Below are positions 20,553 through 31,006 of a stretch of DNA of 64,000 bases, piece after piece; the first letter of the stretch is position 1, and every line of letters begins with the position of its first letter. This stretch comes from Aurantimicrobium minutum. Lineage in GTDB: Bacteria; Actinomycetota; Actinomycetes; Actinomycetales; Microbacteriaceae. A program made the position numbers and the translations under genes. Below the pieces are notes generated by a model. It had not been told where the DNA came from. It saw nothing but the letters and a program-made list of their open reading frames with translations, and searched no databases. The stretch spans positions 1,364,001 to 1,428,000 of the forward strand of contig NZ_JARXXU010000001.1 of the NCBI RefSeq assembly GCF_029894165.1. The letters are read 5' to 3'.

Positions 20553-21808
20553 CGTCGCCTACTCGGGGCTTTCTTGAGCGGTTGTTCTTCCTTGGTGAAA
20601 GACAACACCACACCAATGGCCAGCAAGGACATGATTAATGCTGAACCACCCGAACTGAGCAAAGGTAACGGAACACCCAGAACAGGAAGCACCCCAACAA
20701 CCACACCGATGTTGACGAACGCCTGGCCGACAATCCAAATCATGATTCCACCGGTCACGATTCGAACCAGAGGGTCTTGAGCCTGGCGAATGATGCGTGT
20801 GAAAGCTACCGCCAAGAGCACGAACAAAAGAATGACGACCATGCACCCAATGAGTCCAAGTTCCTCGCCGATGATGGCAAAGATATAGTCGTTGTCTGCC
20901 GCCGGCAGCCAGGACCATTTCGCTTTGGACTGCCCCAGACCTACGCCGAAGATGCCGCCGTTCGCGAGAGCCCACTTCCCATGCAATGGCTGCCAACATG
21001 CATTGGTGTAGTCGGTGCAGTTCTCGTTGAGGAAGGACATGATGCGTGCCATGCGGTTGGGACTCACCACGGCCAACATGATCACACCGAAAGCACCCAC
21101 GATCAGTGGCACGATCACCATTCGAGCCGCGACGCCGGAGAAGGCGATACAACCCAGGATGATGGCGAAGATAATGATTGCTGTTCCGAGGTCCTGCCCC
21201 AACAACACAAAAAACATCGCGATATAAATCGGATAGATCGCGAGAAAGATGCGGAAGCTATAGGGACCCACGCGTTTGATGATGGTGGGCAAATGAACAC
21301 CCAGCCACACCGCAATGGTCAGCTTGATGAGCTCAGAAGGCTGGAACTGAACACCAATATCGAGCCAGTTACGGTTACCACCGGACTCCACACCCAGCGG
21401 GGTAAAGACCAGCAGCTGTAACCCAATCGTGGCGAAGAGTGCAATGGTGGCCCATTTGCGATAAAACACGAGAGGTAAGCGACTAATGCCCAGCATGAGC
21501 GGAATCGCGATGATTGCGGAACCTGCCTGCGTGAGGAATCCAGCAAAGAATCCGCCATTTTGCAGAAACGAGTCCACGGCCGAGGCAGACAGCACCATAA
21601 TCAAACCAAGGATCACGGTGAACAAGGTCACTCCGGCAAGGAGATAGAAATTAGGCGACTCTGCGCGGAAAGCTGTTCCCAAATTAAACCTGGTAGCCAA
21701 GCCACCAGCACGAGTTTTCTGCGATGCCGCAGGAGTATTCGACCGGGGCGCAGATCGCGGTGAAGCCGCTGGTCTGCGGGTGTTAGGTGTGCGAGGCGGA
21801 TTCGCCAT
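20549..21808 (-). CDS. ftsW: SEDS-family septal peptidoglycan glycosyltransferase FtsW
   Basis: Polymerises lipid II at the septum together with FtsI. The 419-residue product has a cytoplasmic N-terminus of about 50 residues rich in Pro, Arg and Ser, then about ten membrane spans. The SEDS signatures include FQPSELIKLTIAVWLGVHL, the extracellular loop with GKWALANGGIFGVGLGQSKAKWSWLPAADNDYIFA in part, and LGVPLPLLSSGGSALI at the end. The ATG at 21808 has GGAGG eight bases upstream and overlaps the end of murD; the frame itself opens five codons earlier at a TTG. Confidence 0.95.
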   Translation of the reverse strand: MANPPRTPNTRRPAASPRSAPRSNTPAASQKTRAGGLATRFNLGTAFRAESPNFYLLAGVTLFTVILGLIMVLSASAVDSFLQNGGFFAGFLTQAGSAIIAIPLMLGISRLPLVFYRKWATIALFATIGLQLLVFTPLGVESGGNRNWLDIGVQFQPSELIKLTIAVWLGVHLPTIIKRVGPYSFRIFLAIYPIYIAMFFVLLGQDLGTAIIIFAIILGCIAFSGVAARMVIVPLIVGAFGVIMLAVVSPNRMARIMSFLNENCTDYTNACWQPLHGKWALANGGIFGVGLGQSKAKWSWLPAADNDYIFAIIGEELGLIGCMVVILLFVLLAVAFTRIIRQAQDPLVRIVTGGIMIWIVGQAFVNIGVVVGVLPVLGVPLPLLSSGGSALIMSLLAIGVVLSFTKEEQPLKKAPSRRR

Positions 21809-23285
21809 CCGCCTCACCTCCAACTAAGTCTTGAACGGCCTGGGCGAAGAGGCGTCCTCGCTCGGCATAATCAGTGAACTGGTCCATCGAAGCCGCAGCT
21901 GGAGCCAACAACACCACGTCACCGCTGTGTGCTGCTTCTGCGGCCAAGTTCACGGCGTGAACCATGACATCACTAGTGTCATCCGTTCCAACCTCTCGGG
22001 CCGTGACCCCGGGCGCGTGTCGTTCGAATGCCGAAAGGACGGGTTCACGGTCAACACCGATGATGATGGCTGCCCGCAGGCGATGCGCGTGCTTCGCGAC
22101 GAGCTCGTCGATGTTCACACCTTTGAGTAATCCGCCCACAATCCACACAATAGATTGATTCGCCGTGAGGGAAGCGTCTGCCGCATGCGGGTTGGTGGCC
22201 TTGGAATCGTCGATCCAGGTGATGTTGCCCACCCGGGCCACCACCTCGTTGCGATGGGCATCTACACGGAAGCTCTGCAGTGCAGAAGAAATAGCTTCGG
22301 TGGACGCACCGAAAGACCTGGCCAAGGCACTTGCGGCCAAGATGTTGGCGACGAGGTGAGGAGCCGCAAGTCCGTGTTCTTCGAGTTCTCGAACCGTGGT
22401 GATTTCGAGCGCGGTGCTGTGACGATCCTCGAGGAAAGCACGGTCACACAGGATTCCATCCACCACCCCGAAGTCGCTCTTGCCCGGAGCGCCGAGGTCG
22501 AAACCAATAGCTCGCGCACCTTCCATCACGTCAGCATTTTCGACCATACGTTCGGTGACTTTATCCGCTTTGTTATAGACGCAGGCAACCTGGGTGTTCT
22601 CAAAGATCTTGGCTTTCGCAGCGACATATGCGTCAAAGGAACCATGCCAGTCCAAGTGGTCATCAGCGATGTTGAGTACCGCTGCGGAATAGGGGTGCAC
22701 CCCCTGCATCCAGTGCAGTTGGTAGCTGGAAAGCTCGACGACTAGGACGTCAAAACCTTGAGGATCACGCACAGCATCCAAGACGGGAACACCGATATTG
22801 CCACACGGAGCGACACGGAAGCCTGCTTCGGCGAGCATGGCCGCGGTGAGCTGAACCGTGGTCGTTTTACCGTTGGTTCCGGTAACCATCAGCCACTGCG
22901 CGGTGGTCACTTTGTCCCGGACGCGCCACGCCAGTTCGATATCCCCCCAGATCGGAATGTTCCGTTCCGCTGCCCACATCACGATGGCATGGTCAGGGTG
23001 ATAGCCCGGTGAAACAACTACGAGTTCTGGGTCAAACTCCACGAGTTCGTGAGGATTATCTTCCCCCGAACGCTCTTGCACATAGATCGCTCCGATGACC
23101 TCTGTCATCCGAATACGCAGATCATCGGCACCTGCGGCAACGACCATCACCTGAGCACCAAGCTCGGCCAGGGTGTCTGCGACGGAAAAGCCGGTCACGC
23201 CCAGACCTAGAACAGCCACGCGCAAACCTGACCAGTCGGCATGCCAACTCGTCAGGGTATTCAGATCACGCGGAGTAGTCATCAC
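21783..23285 (-). CDS. murD: UDP-N-acetylmuramoylalanine--D-glutamate ligase
   Basis: Adds D-glutamate, the second residue of the peptidoglycan stem. The 500-residue Mur ligase has LGLGVTGFSVADTLAELG near 25-42, the P-loop TGTNGKTTTVQL near 135-146, NIADDHLDWHGSF and IDDSKATNPHA. The start is the GTG at 23285 or the ATG three bases later; either is within 9 bases of the mraY stop. It is followed by ftsW, with overlap. Longer than the E. coli enzyme (438 residues), mainly at the ends. Confidence 0.95.
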   Translation of the reverse strand: MMTTPRDLNTLTSWHADWSGLRVAVLGLGVTGFSVADTLAELGAQVMVVAAGADDLRIRMTEVIGAIYVQERSGEDNPHELVEFDPELVVVSPGYHPDHAIVMWAAERNIPIWGDIELAWRVRDKVTTAQWLMVTGTNGKTTTVQLTAAMLAEAGFRVAPCGNIGVPVLDAVRDPQGFDVLVVELSSYQLHWMQGVHPYSAAVLNIADDHLDWHGSFDAYVAAKAKIFENTQVACVYNKADKVTERMVENADVMEGARAIGFDLGAPGKSDFGVVDGILCDRAFLEDRHSTALEITTVRELEEHGLAAPHLVANILAASALARSFGASTEAISSALQSFRVDAHRNEVVARVGNITWIDDSKATNPHAADASLTANQSIVWIVGGLLKGVNIDELVAKHAHRLRAAIIIGVDREPVLSAFERHAPGVTAREVGTDDTSDVMVHAVNLAAEAAHSGDVVLLAPAAASMDQFTDYAERGRLFAQAVQDLVGGEADGESASHT

Positions 23286-23293
23286 TCAGCGGG

Positions 23294-24388
23294 CTAGCGG
23301 GTCAGCCACTCGAGGTAGAACATTCCCACACCGGCGACAACGAACAGTGCGGAAATAATCCAGAACCTCACCACGACAGTAACTTCTGCCCAGCCTTTGA
23401 GCTCAAAATGGTGGTGAATCGGTGACATGAGGAAGATGCGCTTGCCTTTGGTGACTTTGAAATATGCGCGCTGCACGATGACAGAACCGGTATCAATCAC
23501 AAACAGTCCCGCAAGGATGACCAGAAGAAGCTCAGTCTGGCTGAGGATTGCCAGCGCAGCGAGTGCCCCGCCAAGAGCCATCGAGCCAGTATCGCCGAGG
23601 AAGATTTGTGCGGGTGAGGTGTTCCACCACAGGAAACCAATCAAACCGCCCACGATGGCTGCGGCCACGATGGCAAGATCCAATGGGTCGCGCACTTCAT
23701 AACACTTATAGGCAACTTGAGGATCTAATCGACCGCTGAAGCAGGACTGGTTTTGCTGCCAGAAGTTCATAATGACGAAGGAACCAATGGTGAAGATGGA
23801 AGCTCCCGTAGCCAAACCATCTAACCCGTCCGTGACATTCACGGCGTTAGAGGTACTCGTCACGATGAGGATAATCCACACCAGGAATGCGGCAATGGCA
23901 AGCCAACCACCCAGAGCAGCAAACGTGAAGTGCGTGTTGCGGATGAACGAAATGCTCATCGACGCCGGGGTGATGCCGTTTTCATCAGGGAAGTTGATGG
24001 CCAACAGGGCAAAGATCACGGCGACAATAACTTGTCCCAAAATCTTGGGCCAACCGGTCAGACCGAGGGAGCGCTTTTTGTGGGTTTTGATGAAGTCATC
24101 AATGAATCCCACCAGACCAAGCCCAGTCATTAAGAACAACACCAGAATGGCCGGCAACTCGATTGTGGAACCCGTCATCCAGGACGCGAGGAAGTAGGAG
24201 AGGATGACACCGACCACAACGACGATGCCGCCCATCGTGGGCGTGCCTTTCTTGGCGTGGTGTGCATCGGGACCAATTTCATTGATGAATTGACCCCAGC
24301 CAATACGGCGGAAGAGCTTGATGAACACTGGCGTCATCAGCAGGGTGAAGATGAGCGAGAGTGCGCCGGCGAGAAGAAGGGTACTCAC
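23294..24388 (-). CDS. mraY: Phospho-N-acetylmuramoyl-pentapeptide transferase
   Basis: Attaches phospho-MurNAc-pentapeptide to undecaprenyl phosphate, giving lipid I. The 364-residue integral membrane protein has ten predicted spans and the MraY signatures [11 protein letters not shown] near 46-56, VGFIDDFIK with the catalytic Asp pair near 93-101, [15 protein letters not shown] near 183, [12 protein letters not shown] and [11 protein letters not shown] with the His cluster. Overlaps murF by 4 bases. Confidence 0.97.
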   Translation of the reverse strand: MSTLLLAGALSLIFTLLMTPVFIKLFRRIGWGQFINEIGPDAHHAKKGTPTMGGIVVVVGVILSYFLASWMTGSTIELPAILVLFLMTGLGLVGFIDDFIKTHKKRSLGLTGWPKILGQVIVAVIFALLAINFPDENGITPASMSISFIRNTHFTFAALGGWLAIAAFLVWIILIVTSTSNAVNVTDGLDGLATGASIFTIGSFVIMNFWQQNQSCFSGRLDPQVAYKCYEVRDPLDLAIVAAAIVGGLIGFLWWNTSPAQIFLGDTGSMALGGALAALAILSQTELLLVILAGLFVIDTGSVIVQRAYFKVTKGKRIFLMSPIHHHFELKGWAEVTVVVRFWIISALFVVAGVGMFYLEWLTR

Positions 24389-25791
24389 GCGTATGCCTCT
24401 CCTAGTCGATCACCCAAGAACCGGAGATTCGCCGAGTTCGACGATTTCACCAGAACGATGTCCCCTGCTTTCAGCAGGCTCGATAGGTAATCGTAAGCCT
24501 CATCGGGGGTGGAATAGAACTTCGACTCACCATCCCAGGAACCCTCGTTGATGGCGGAGATGTGCAATCGACGAGCGCCATCGCCCACGACCACGAGTTC
24601 GTTGATTCCTAAACGCACGATCAGCAGCGCCAGGTTATCCATTTCTTCCCCGGCATACTGGCCCAGTTCAGCCATTTCACCGAGCACTGCAATGGTGCGG
24701 TTTTCAGGGCCAGCCACTTGACGCAGGGTTTTCAGCGCAGCTGCCATCGAGTCGGGGCTGGCGTTGTAGGCGTCATTGATAATGGTGATGCCGTGCCCAC
24801 CCATCAGTTCCATACGCCAATGTTCCGCGCGGGTGATGGACTCCAGTGATGAGACGATGAGTTCCATATCACAACCGAGGGTGAGCGCAACAGCGGTGGC
24901 CGCTGCCGCATTCATGACGTGATGTTCGCCCAAAACACTGAAATTCACATGTGCTGTTTTTCCGCCAGGTACATGCAGATCAAAAGAAGTGCCCTGAATG
25001 CTGGAGGTGACATCGCTGACACGCACGGTTGCCTCGGCTGCATAGCCAAAGGTGATGACCTCCCCCGGTGCCGCAGGAGCCATCGACATGACGCGTGGAT
25101 CATCGGAATTCAGAATGGCTATGCCGTGGGCACCGAGCGCTTCTACAAGTTCCCGCTTGGACTCAATCGTGACCTCAACTCCACCAAATTCTCCGGCGTG
25201 AGCAAGACCCACCATGAGCACCACAGCAATATCGGGCTGCACCATAGTGGTCAGGCGAGTGATGTGACCGCGTCCACTGGCACCCAGCTCAAGAACCAAA
25301 TACCTGGTGTCTTCGGTGATTTTCAGCATTGTGATGGGGGCACCCACCTCGTTGTTGAAGGAATCTCGGGGATAAATTGTCGGACCAACCTGAGCACACA
25401 TCGTGGCAACCAGATTCTTTGTTGTGGTCTTTCCGTTAGATCCGGTAATGCCCACCACGGTGAGGTTTCCGAGGGCACGGACGCGAGCGACGACCTCGGT
25501 AGCCAAAAGACCCATGGCAACTACCGTGTCCTCAACCACAATCTGGGGAACACTCGATTCCACCTCGTGATCGACGATCAGAAGTGCTGCACCGTTCTCG
25601 AGTGCTGCCGGCACGAAGAGGTGACCGTCGGTCACCTCACCGGGCTTGGCGACGAAAATATCCCCCGGGGTGATCAACCTGGAATCAGTATCCGTGAGCC
25701 CCGATACACGTGTGTCCTCGGTTGCAGTACCGGCTAGAACGAGTCTGCCCTGCATCGTGGTGGCAATATCTGCCACGGTCATCGCGATCAT
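24385..25791 (-). CDS. murF: UDP-MurNAc-tripeptide--D-alanyl-D-alanine ligase
   Basis: Adds D-Ala-D-Ala to the UDP-MurNAc tripeptide. The 468-residue Mur ligase has [14 protein letters not shown] near 115-127, [12 protein letters not shown] near 165, and [12 protein letters not shown] near 335-346. Its ATG overlaps the murE stop and its stop overlaps the mraY start, so murE-murF-mraY are translationally coupled. Confidence 0.96.
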   Translation of the reverse strand: MIAMTVADIATTMQGRLVLAGTATEDTRVSGLTDTDSRLITPGDIFVAKPGEVTDGHLFVPAALENGAALLIVDHEVESSVPQIVVEDTVVAMGLLATEVVARVRALGNLTVVGITGSNGKTTTKNLVATMCAQVGPTIYPRDSFNNEVGAPITMLKITEDTRYLVLELGASGRGHITRLTTMVQPDIAVVLMVGLAHAGEFGGVEVTIESKRELVEALGAHGIAILNSDDPRVMSMAPAAPGEVITFGYAAEATVRVSDVTSSIQGTSFDLHVPGGKTAHVNFSVLGEHHVMNAAAATAVALTLGCDMELIVSSLESITRAEHWRMELMGGHGITIINDAYNASPDSMAAALKTLRQVAGPENRTIAVLGEMAELGQYAGEEMDNLALLIVRLGINELVVVGDGARRLHISAINEGSWDGESKFYSTPDEAYDYLSSLLKAGDIVLVKSSNSANLRFLGDRLGEAYA

Positions 25792-27362
25792 GCTGAACGC
25801 TCTCCTCGGGGTGGGTAGCCTGCCTCACGCAACGCGTGCTGTATTTCTTCGCGGAAGTTAAACGGGATTTGTTCCCCGGCAACTTCGCGCACTGTTTCGT
25901 GACCAGGGCCGGCATAAATAATGGCATCGCCAGAGGAGGCGAGAGAAATTGCGGTGGCTATCGCTGCACGCACATCTGCCACCTCGTGAACTTCTGCTCC
26001 CCCAGGGACATCTCTGGCGCCAGCGATCAGGGCCGCGCGAATAAGCGCTGGGTCCTCGGTGCGGGGGTGGTAGTCCGTAATCACCACAACATCAGCACCC
26101 TCTGCAGTTATCTGCCCCATCGCATGACGCTTGGTGGTGTCTCTGTCTCCATCTGCGCCAAATAAGAAGACAACTTTGCCGTCTGTGACGTGTCGTACTG
26201 CACTCAGCAAACTCGCAAAGGCTCCTGGTGTGTGACCATAATCCAAATAGAACACAGGGCCTGTGTCACCGGAGACAATCTCGGTTCGACCGGGAACAAC
26301 CACGTCGATACTGCCCGTTGCGCTCAACGCGTGAGCAATATGGTCAAGATCAAATCCTGACTCGACGAGCATCACGATCGCGAGAGCGGCATTCGAAGCC
26401 ATGAAACTCCCCAGCAGTGGCACAGAAGTACTCAGCTTCCGATTCTCGGGGCCCGTCAGGGTGAACTCAGTGGAACGGGGAGTCTCCTGCGTAACGTGCA
26501 TACGCCACTGAGCAAATTCCCATCCCACGGAGTCGGGAATCGTGGCCAGAGTTGCGACAGGAATGCGAGAATTCTCCGCAAGACGGATACCCCACTGGTC
26601 ATCTACAGTCACGACACCTCGTGAGGCACGTTCAGGGGTGAAGAGTTCAGCCTTTGCGGCAAAATAGTCCTCGTAGGAGGCGTAATCATCGAAGTGATCG
26701 TGGCTGAGATGAGTAAAGCCCACCACGTCGAAATCGATTCCATCTACGCGGCGTCTACTCAGTGCTTGCGCTGAGACTTCCAGACACACGGCACGGACGG
26801 AGTTTTCTTCCATGCGTGCCAACAGGGCATGAAGTTCCGTGGATTCGGGGGTGGTCAAACCACTCACCACAGCCACGTCGCCAATGCGACGTTCTGCTGT
26901 GGAGCTCAGCCCGTTCTTGACACCGAGCTGGGCAAGAATCGCAGAGAGGATATAGACCACGCTGGTTTTACCGTTGGTACCGGTAACACCAAAAACAGTG
27001 GCATCTAACTCTGCTGAGCGATACACCCACGCAGAAATCTCTCCCATCGCCTCACGGACGTGGGGCACTGTAATAACAGGCAGGCCGCAATCCCCCGCAA
27101 TCTGAGCACCGGCGTCATCGGTCAACAGGGCAACAGCTCCTGCTTCCCGTGCGTTCTGCGCAAAGCGTGCCCCATGCACCGTGGCGCCGGGAAGTCCCAC
27201 GAAGATATCGCCTTCGCGCACATCTGAAGTAGTCATGGTGATGCCGGTCACATCAATGCCCTCGAGTGAAACGGACGACGAGAGGGAAAGCTCGTTGACG
27301 AGGGAAGCAAGTGCCCGAATGCGAGGATGCTCAGGTCTCAGAGACCCCACAAAAGCACCCAC
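25788..27362 (-). CDS. murE: UDP-MurNAc-L-Ala/Gly-D-Glu ligase MurE (third-residue ligase)
   Basis: Adds the diamino acid (third residue) of the peptidoglycan stem. The 524-residue protein has the UDP site region (GDIFVGLPGATVHGARFA), the P-loop GVTGTNGKTSVVYIL and a C-terminal domain with FGADGDRDTTKRHAMG. The usual meso-diaminopimelate motif DNPR is replaced here by DYHPR at 430-434 followed by TEDP; the arginine is kept. So the added residue may not be meso-DAP: several Microbacteriaceae use lysine, ornithine or diaminobutyrate. The GTG start has an AAGGTGG-type ribosome-binding site. Confidence 0.93.
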   Translation of the reverse strand: MGAFVGSLRPEHPRIRALASLVNELSLSSSVSLEGIDVTGITMTTSDVREGDIFVGLPGATVHGARFAQNAREAGAVALLTDDAGAQIAGDCGLPVITVPHVREAMGEISAWVYRSAELDATVFGVTGTNGKTSVVYILSAILAQLGVKNGLSSTAERRIGDVAVVSGLTTPESTELHALLARMEENSVRAVCLEVSAQALSRRRVDGIDFDVVGFTHLSHDHFDDYASYEDYFAAKAELFTPERASRGVVTVDDQWGIRLAENSRIPVATLATIPDSVGWEFAQWRMHVTQETPRSTEFTLTGPENRKLSTSVPLLGSFMASNAALAIVMLVESGFDLDHIAHALSATGSIDVVVPGRTEIVSGDTGPVFYLDYGHTPGAFASLLSAVRHVTDGKVVFLFGADGDRDTTKRHAMGQITAEGADVVVITDYHPRTEDPALIRAALIAGARDVPGGAEVHEVADVRAAIATAISLASSGDAIIYAGPGHETVREVAGEQIPFNFREEIQHALREAGYPPRGERSA

Positions 27363-27406
27363 TCGAGCACCACCTTTCTTCTGCTCAAGTCTAGGCCGGC
27401 AGGAGA

Positions 27407-29176
27407 TTAGAACCGGATAGGCAACACGGGTGCTTCACCCTGTGAAGGCTTGATTCTGTAACGCTTAATGACTTGCTGCTCGATGGCCTTGAACACGGGC
27501 GGACAAACGGCATAGGTCGCGGTTGTTTTCGGTTCAGCAATAATCACGGAAATGATGTATTGGGGATCATCTGCGGGGATCATGCCCATGTTGGAGACAA
27601 CGTATTCAGCCTTGTAGCCGCCCTCACCGTTGGGTTGCTGGGCGGTACCTGTCTTCATGGCCACGCGGTAACCAGGGACAGTGACTTCCTTGGTGATCCA
27701 GCCCTGGGTCACAAAGTTTTCCATCATGTCGACCGTGGTTCGAGCACTTGTGGGGGAAATGACTTGAGTGGCTTCGGGAACTTCGGGCTTGACTACCGTC
27801 CCATCAGCCATGGTGCAGCTTTCCACCAGCGTGGCCGGAATGAGCTTGCCGTTGTTGGCGATGGCTTGATAGGCGTTGGACATTTGAATAGCTGTCGTGG
27901 CCACACCCTGACCAAAAGTTACGTTGTAGTACGTCTGGTTATCCCACTGGTCCCAGGGATACAAGATGCCAGATGACTCAGCGGGGTAGCCCGATGCCGT
28001 GGTGGAGGTGAGGCCGTATTTGACCATGTAGTCGTAACGCTTTTCGGCAGCGAGTGTTTCACCCAGCTGAGCCATCCCCACGTTGGAGGACTGTTCAATA
28101 ACTCCGGTCAAAGTGAGGGGCAACGTGGCATGTTCCTTCGCATCGGTGAGTTCAGCACCGTTGGGGAACTTCATGTAATAGGGGTCCCAGACTTGGGTCT
28201 CTGGCGTTGCAACTCCGGCATCGATGAGCATAGAAGCGGTGATGGGCTTCATGGTCGAACCTGGTTCGAACGGGTTCATGAAGGCGCGGGAACCGCGGTT
28301 CTCATCCGAGGTGGCATCTACGTTGTTGGGATCCAGTGAGGGGTAGTCGGCAACAGCTAGGAGCTTGCCCGTTTTTGCTTCCTGCACAACGGCCATCCCC
28401 CACTCCGCAGAGAACTTATCAACCTGCTTGGCTAACGTCTGCTGCACAAACCATTGAAGATCGGAGTCAATTGTGAGCTTGAGGGTTCCACCGTCTTGTG
28501 CTTTCACACTCGTGACGGTGCTCCCAGGAATGCGCACACCGTCGGCCCCGCGCTGGTACATTTCTTCACCGTTGATGCCGGAGACACACGCGTCCCAACC
28601 AACTTCCAGTCCTGCCTGTGCTGCACCGTCTGATCCCACAAAACCGATGAGGTTACCGGCAACAGCACCATTGGGGTATGTGCGGCCCGGCGCTTGTTCA
28701 TAGAACAGCCAAGGAATCTCGAGGGCGTTGAGGGCACGGAAGGTATCAACATCCACTGCCTTCTTGATGTACGCGAAGTCAGATTTTGGGTTCTCCGCTA
28801 GGGCATCAGCAATCACCTTGAGAATTTCTTCAGGCTTTTGCCCCGTTAACGTTCCAATTTCCACCGCAGCTTGCTGCGGGGTGACGGTCACTTCAGAGCG
28901 ATCTGTCTGACGAAGAAAGTCTTTCGCGTTCTTGGGCGAGACCGTGACGTTGTAGCGCATAACGCTATCGGCCAGAACGTTGCCGTCCTTATCTGTTATT
29001 TCTCCCCGCTTGGAATATACCGTGGCGGGAATAGAACGTTTATCGACCGAGTCTTGTGTCAGCGCCGCAGCTCGAATGACTTGAATATCCACCAGTCGAA
29101 CAACAAAAAGTCCCACGAGAGCAACCACCACTGCCATCACCAGAACGGTGCGGAATTTGATGGGATTCTTCTTCAC
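27407..29176 (-). CDS. ftsI: Septal penicillin-binding protein 2/3 (FtsI)
   Basis: Class B transpeptidase that crosslinks septal peptidoglycan and works with FtsW. The 589-residue product has a short cytoplasmic start, one membrane span near 10-28, a dimerisation domain from about 45 to 205 (RGEITDKDGNVLADS), and the transpeptidase domain with the active-site FEPGSTMK (serine near 310), SSNVGMAQ and MKTGTAQQ. It lies between the ftsL-like gene and murE, the standard place. Confidence 0.96.
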   Translation of the reverse strand: MKKNPIKFRTVLVMAVVVALVGLFVVRLVDIQVIRAAALTQDSVDKRSIPATVYSKRGEITDKDGNVLADSVMRYNVTVSPKNAKDFLRQTDRSEVTVTPQQAAVEIGTLTGQKPEEILKVIADALAENPKSDFAYIKKAVDVDTFRALNALEIPWLFYEQAPGRTYPNGAVAGNLIGFVGSDGAAQAGLEVGWDACVSGINGEEMYQRGADGVRIPGSTVTSVKAQDGGTLKLTIDSDLQWFVQQTLAKQVDKFSAEWGMAVVQEAKTGKLLAVADYPSLDPNNVDATSDENRGSRAFMNPFEPGSTMKPITASMLIDAGVATPETQVWDPYYMKFPNGAELTDAKEHATLPLTLTGVIEQSSNVGMAQLGETLAAEKRYDYMVKYGLTSTTASGYPAESSGILYPWDQWDNQTYYNVTFGQGVATTAIQMSNAYQAIANNGKLIPATLVESCTMADGTVVKPEVPEATQVISPTSARTTVDMMENFVTQGWITKEVTVPGYRVAMKTGTAQQPNGEGGYKAEYVVSNMGMIPADDPQYIISVIIAEPKTTATYAVCPPVFKAIEQQVIKRYRIKPSQGEAPVLPIRF

Positions 29177-29222
29177 TCGTAATCCTTAGCCTGCGTACAC
29201 TCGACGAAAATTCCCGGCGGAA

Positions 29223-29954
29223 TTAGCGCGTTGCTACGCCGGGGAGACCGTTGGTCAACGCTACTGGCCCTGCAGGAATAGCGGCAGCAGGCGCGCTGGC
29301 GGGTGCACCTGTTTCAGCTACAGGTGCTGCCTTCGCTGCTTCCTCAGCTGCCTTCTTTGCGGCGGCTGCTTTTGCTTCAGATTCCTTTTTTGTAACCAAG
29401 GAAACACCGGTAAGGAGCGAGTTAGGGACGGCGCCTTCGGCCCCTGCAATCACTCCTGCATTAGCGGATGCTGGCTCAGGAGTTCCCAATACAGCCCCAT
29501 CGGACAGGCGCAGATACACCGGAGTGCTGTTGTTGACCATGCCGAGCGCTTCCGCGTTGGCGGCTAAGTTCTGTGGCGAAGCCAGGCGATCCAGGTCTTG
29601 ATTCATGGTTTGGTAGGTGCGACCTAGTTCCTTGTTGGACTGCTGGAGTCCTGCAATTTCATAAGCACCGGATGCGACTGCTACCGAGAGAAGGAGGTTC
29701 GCGATGATGATGCCGAAAACGACAGCGACCGTCACGATTGCGTAAAAGACGCGTGGACGTGCCTTCCGTTGTGCTCGGGTCGCGACAACTTGGATAGAAG
29801 GACGCCACTCTGCGACCTTGTTCAGTGAAGTACGCGCCTTGAGGGCCAGGTTGCCTTGGACGGTGGGGGCCGAACTTCCACGCTGAGATGCAGAACGAGC
29901 TGTATGAATACGCTGTGGCCTCACCTGAGGTCGAGTAACGCGAGTGGTGCTCAT
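29223..29954 (-). CDS. FtsL-like bitopic cell division protein
   Basis: The product is a 243-residue protein with a basic N-terminus of about 68 residues, one membrane span near 70-93 ([24 protein letters not shown]), a short coiled-coil-like stretch ([31 protein letters not shown]) and an Ala-rich, charged tail that ends in a Pro/Ala region. Topology and position between rsmH and ftsI are those of FtsL, which with FtsQ and FtsB activates FtsWI; sequence similarity in this family is always weak. The long Ala/Lys/Glu-rich C-terminal extension (about 195-243) is unusual for FtsL. The start overlaps the rsmH end by 4 bases. Confidence 0.75.
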   Translation of the reverse strand: MSTTRVTRPQVRPQRIHTARSASQRGSSAPTVQGNLALKARTSLNKVAEWRPSIQVVATRAQRKARPRVFYAIVTVAVVFGIIIANLLLSVAVASGAYEIAGLQQSNKELGRTYQTMNQDLDRLASPQNLAANAEALGMVNNSTPVYLRLSDGAVLGTPEPASANAGVIAGAEGAVPNSLLTGVSLVTKKESEAKAAAAKKAAEEAAKAAPVAETGAPASAPAAAIPAGPVALTNGLPGVATR

Positions 29955-30904
29955 GCTGCCTCCTTGATTCGTTCTGCGGCACGCAGACGAACGGGTGTTG
30001 CTCGGGGGTTACGCTGCTTTTCTTCATCACTGGCCAGTTCGGCACCACGGACGAGAAGTCGAAGTTCAGGTTTGTGCTGTTCCAACTCGACGGGAAGTCC
30101 AATCGGCGCCGAAGTGGTTGCAGCCGCCTGGAGGAATCCCTTGACGATGCGGTCCTCGAGTGACTGGTAGCTCATCACGACAATGCGACCGCCGAGGGCG
30201 AGTGAGCCCAGTGCGGCTGGGATCGCAGCTTCCAGAACGGAAAGTTCCTGGTTGACTTCAATGCGGAGGGCCTGAAAAACGCGCTTCGCCGGGTGACCTG
30301 AGTGCGAGAGCGCTGCAGGGGTTGCCACGGTGAGGATGTGAACCAGCTGTCCAGAGCGAAGAATGGGCTCGAGTTCACGCTGAGCGACAATTGCCTTGGC
30401 ATAGCGTGCGGAAAGTTTCTCATCTCCGTACTTGTGGAAAATGGTGCGCAGTTCCTGCTCGCTGTAAGTCGCAATGACATCTGCCGCGGTCATTCCCTCG
30501 GATTGGTTCATTCTCATGTCCAGAGGTGCATCCTGTGAATACGCGAAGCCACGTTCTGCTCTGTCGAGCTGGAGGGACGAGACTCCCAGGTCGAAGAGGA
30601 TCCCGTCCACCGAGTTGATACCCAAGCCGTCAAGCGCTTCTGCAATCCCGTCGTAGACAGTGTGGACAAGGTGAACACGGTCGCCGAAACGGGCCAGACG
30701 CTCCCCAGCAATTGCCAGAGCATCCGTGTCGCGGTCGAGACCGACCACGGTCAGTTCAGGAAAACGAGTCAGGAACGCTTCGGAGTGCCCCCCCATTCCC
30801 AGGGTCGCGTCCACAAGAACAGCACCGGGCTTGTCGAGTGCGGGTGCAAGCAGTTCAACACAGCGCTCGAGCAATACAGGGGTATGGATGTCGTTGAGAG
30901 TCAT
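29951..30904 (-). CDS. rsmH: 16S rRNA (cytosine(1402)-N(4))-methyltransferase
   Basis: Methylates N4 of C1402 in the decoding centre of 16S rRNA. The 317-residue protein has the SAM motif [15 protein letters not shown] near 28-42, [30 protein letters not shown] and the C-terminal [14 protein letters not shown] with [11 protein letters not shown]. Second gene of the dcw cluster after mraZ, in the conserved order. Confidence 0.96.
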   Translation of the reverse strand: MTLNDIHTPVLLERCVELLAPALDKPGAVLVDATLGMGGHSEAFLTRFPELTVVGLDRDTDALAIAGERLARFGDRVHLVHTVYDGIAEALDGLGINSVDGILFDLGVSSLQLDRAERGFAYSQDAPLDMRMNQSEGMTAADVIATYSEQELRTIFHKYGDEKLSARYAKAIVAQRELEPILRSGQLVHILTVATPAALSHSGHPAKRVFQALRIEVNQELSVLEAAIPAALGSLALGGRIVVMSYQSLEDRIVKGFLQAAATTSAPIGLPVELEQHKPELRLLVRGAELASDEEKQRNPRATPVRLRAAERIKEAA

Positions 30905-31006
30905 GATCTGAAGTGGACTGGCCCTGAATTCTGATCCCCATCCAGTTCGACCTGCTTCCGGGGAAGTGGAGTCAGGGCGCTCAGGCTGGGAGTCAGAACC
31001 AAGGGA

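Noticed and set aside
24919-25737. 272-codon open frame on the plus strand
   Set aside because: Antisense to murF, His/Gly-rich shadow composition, no ribosome-binding site.
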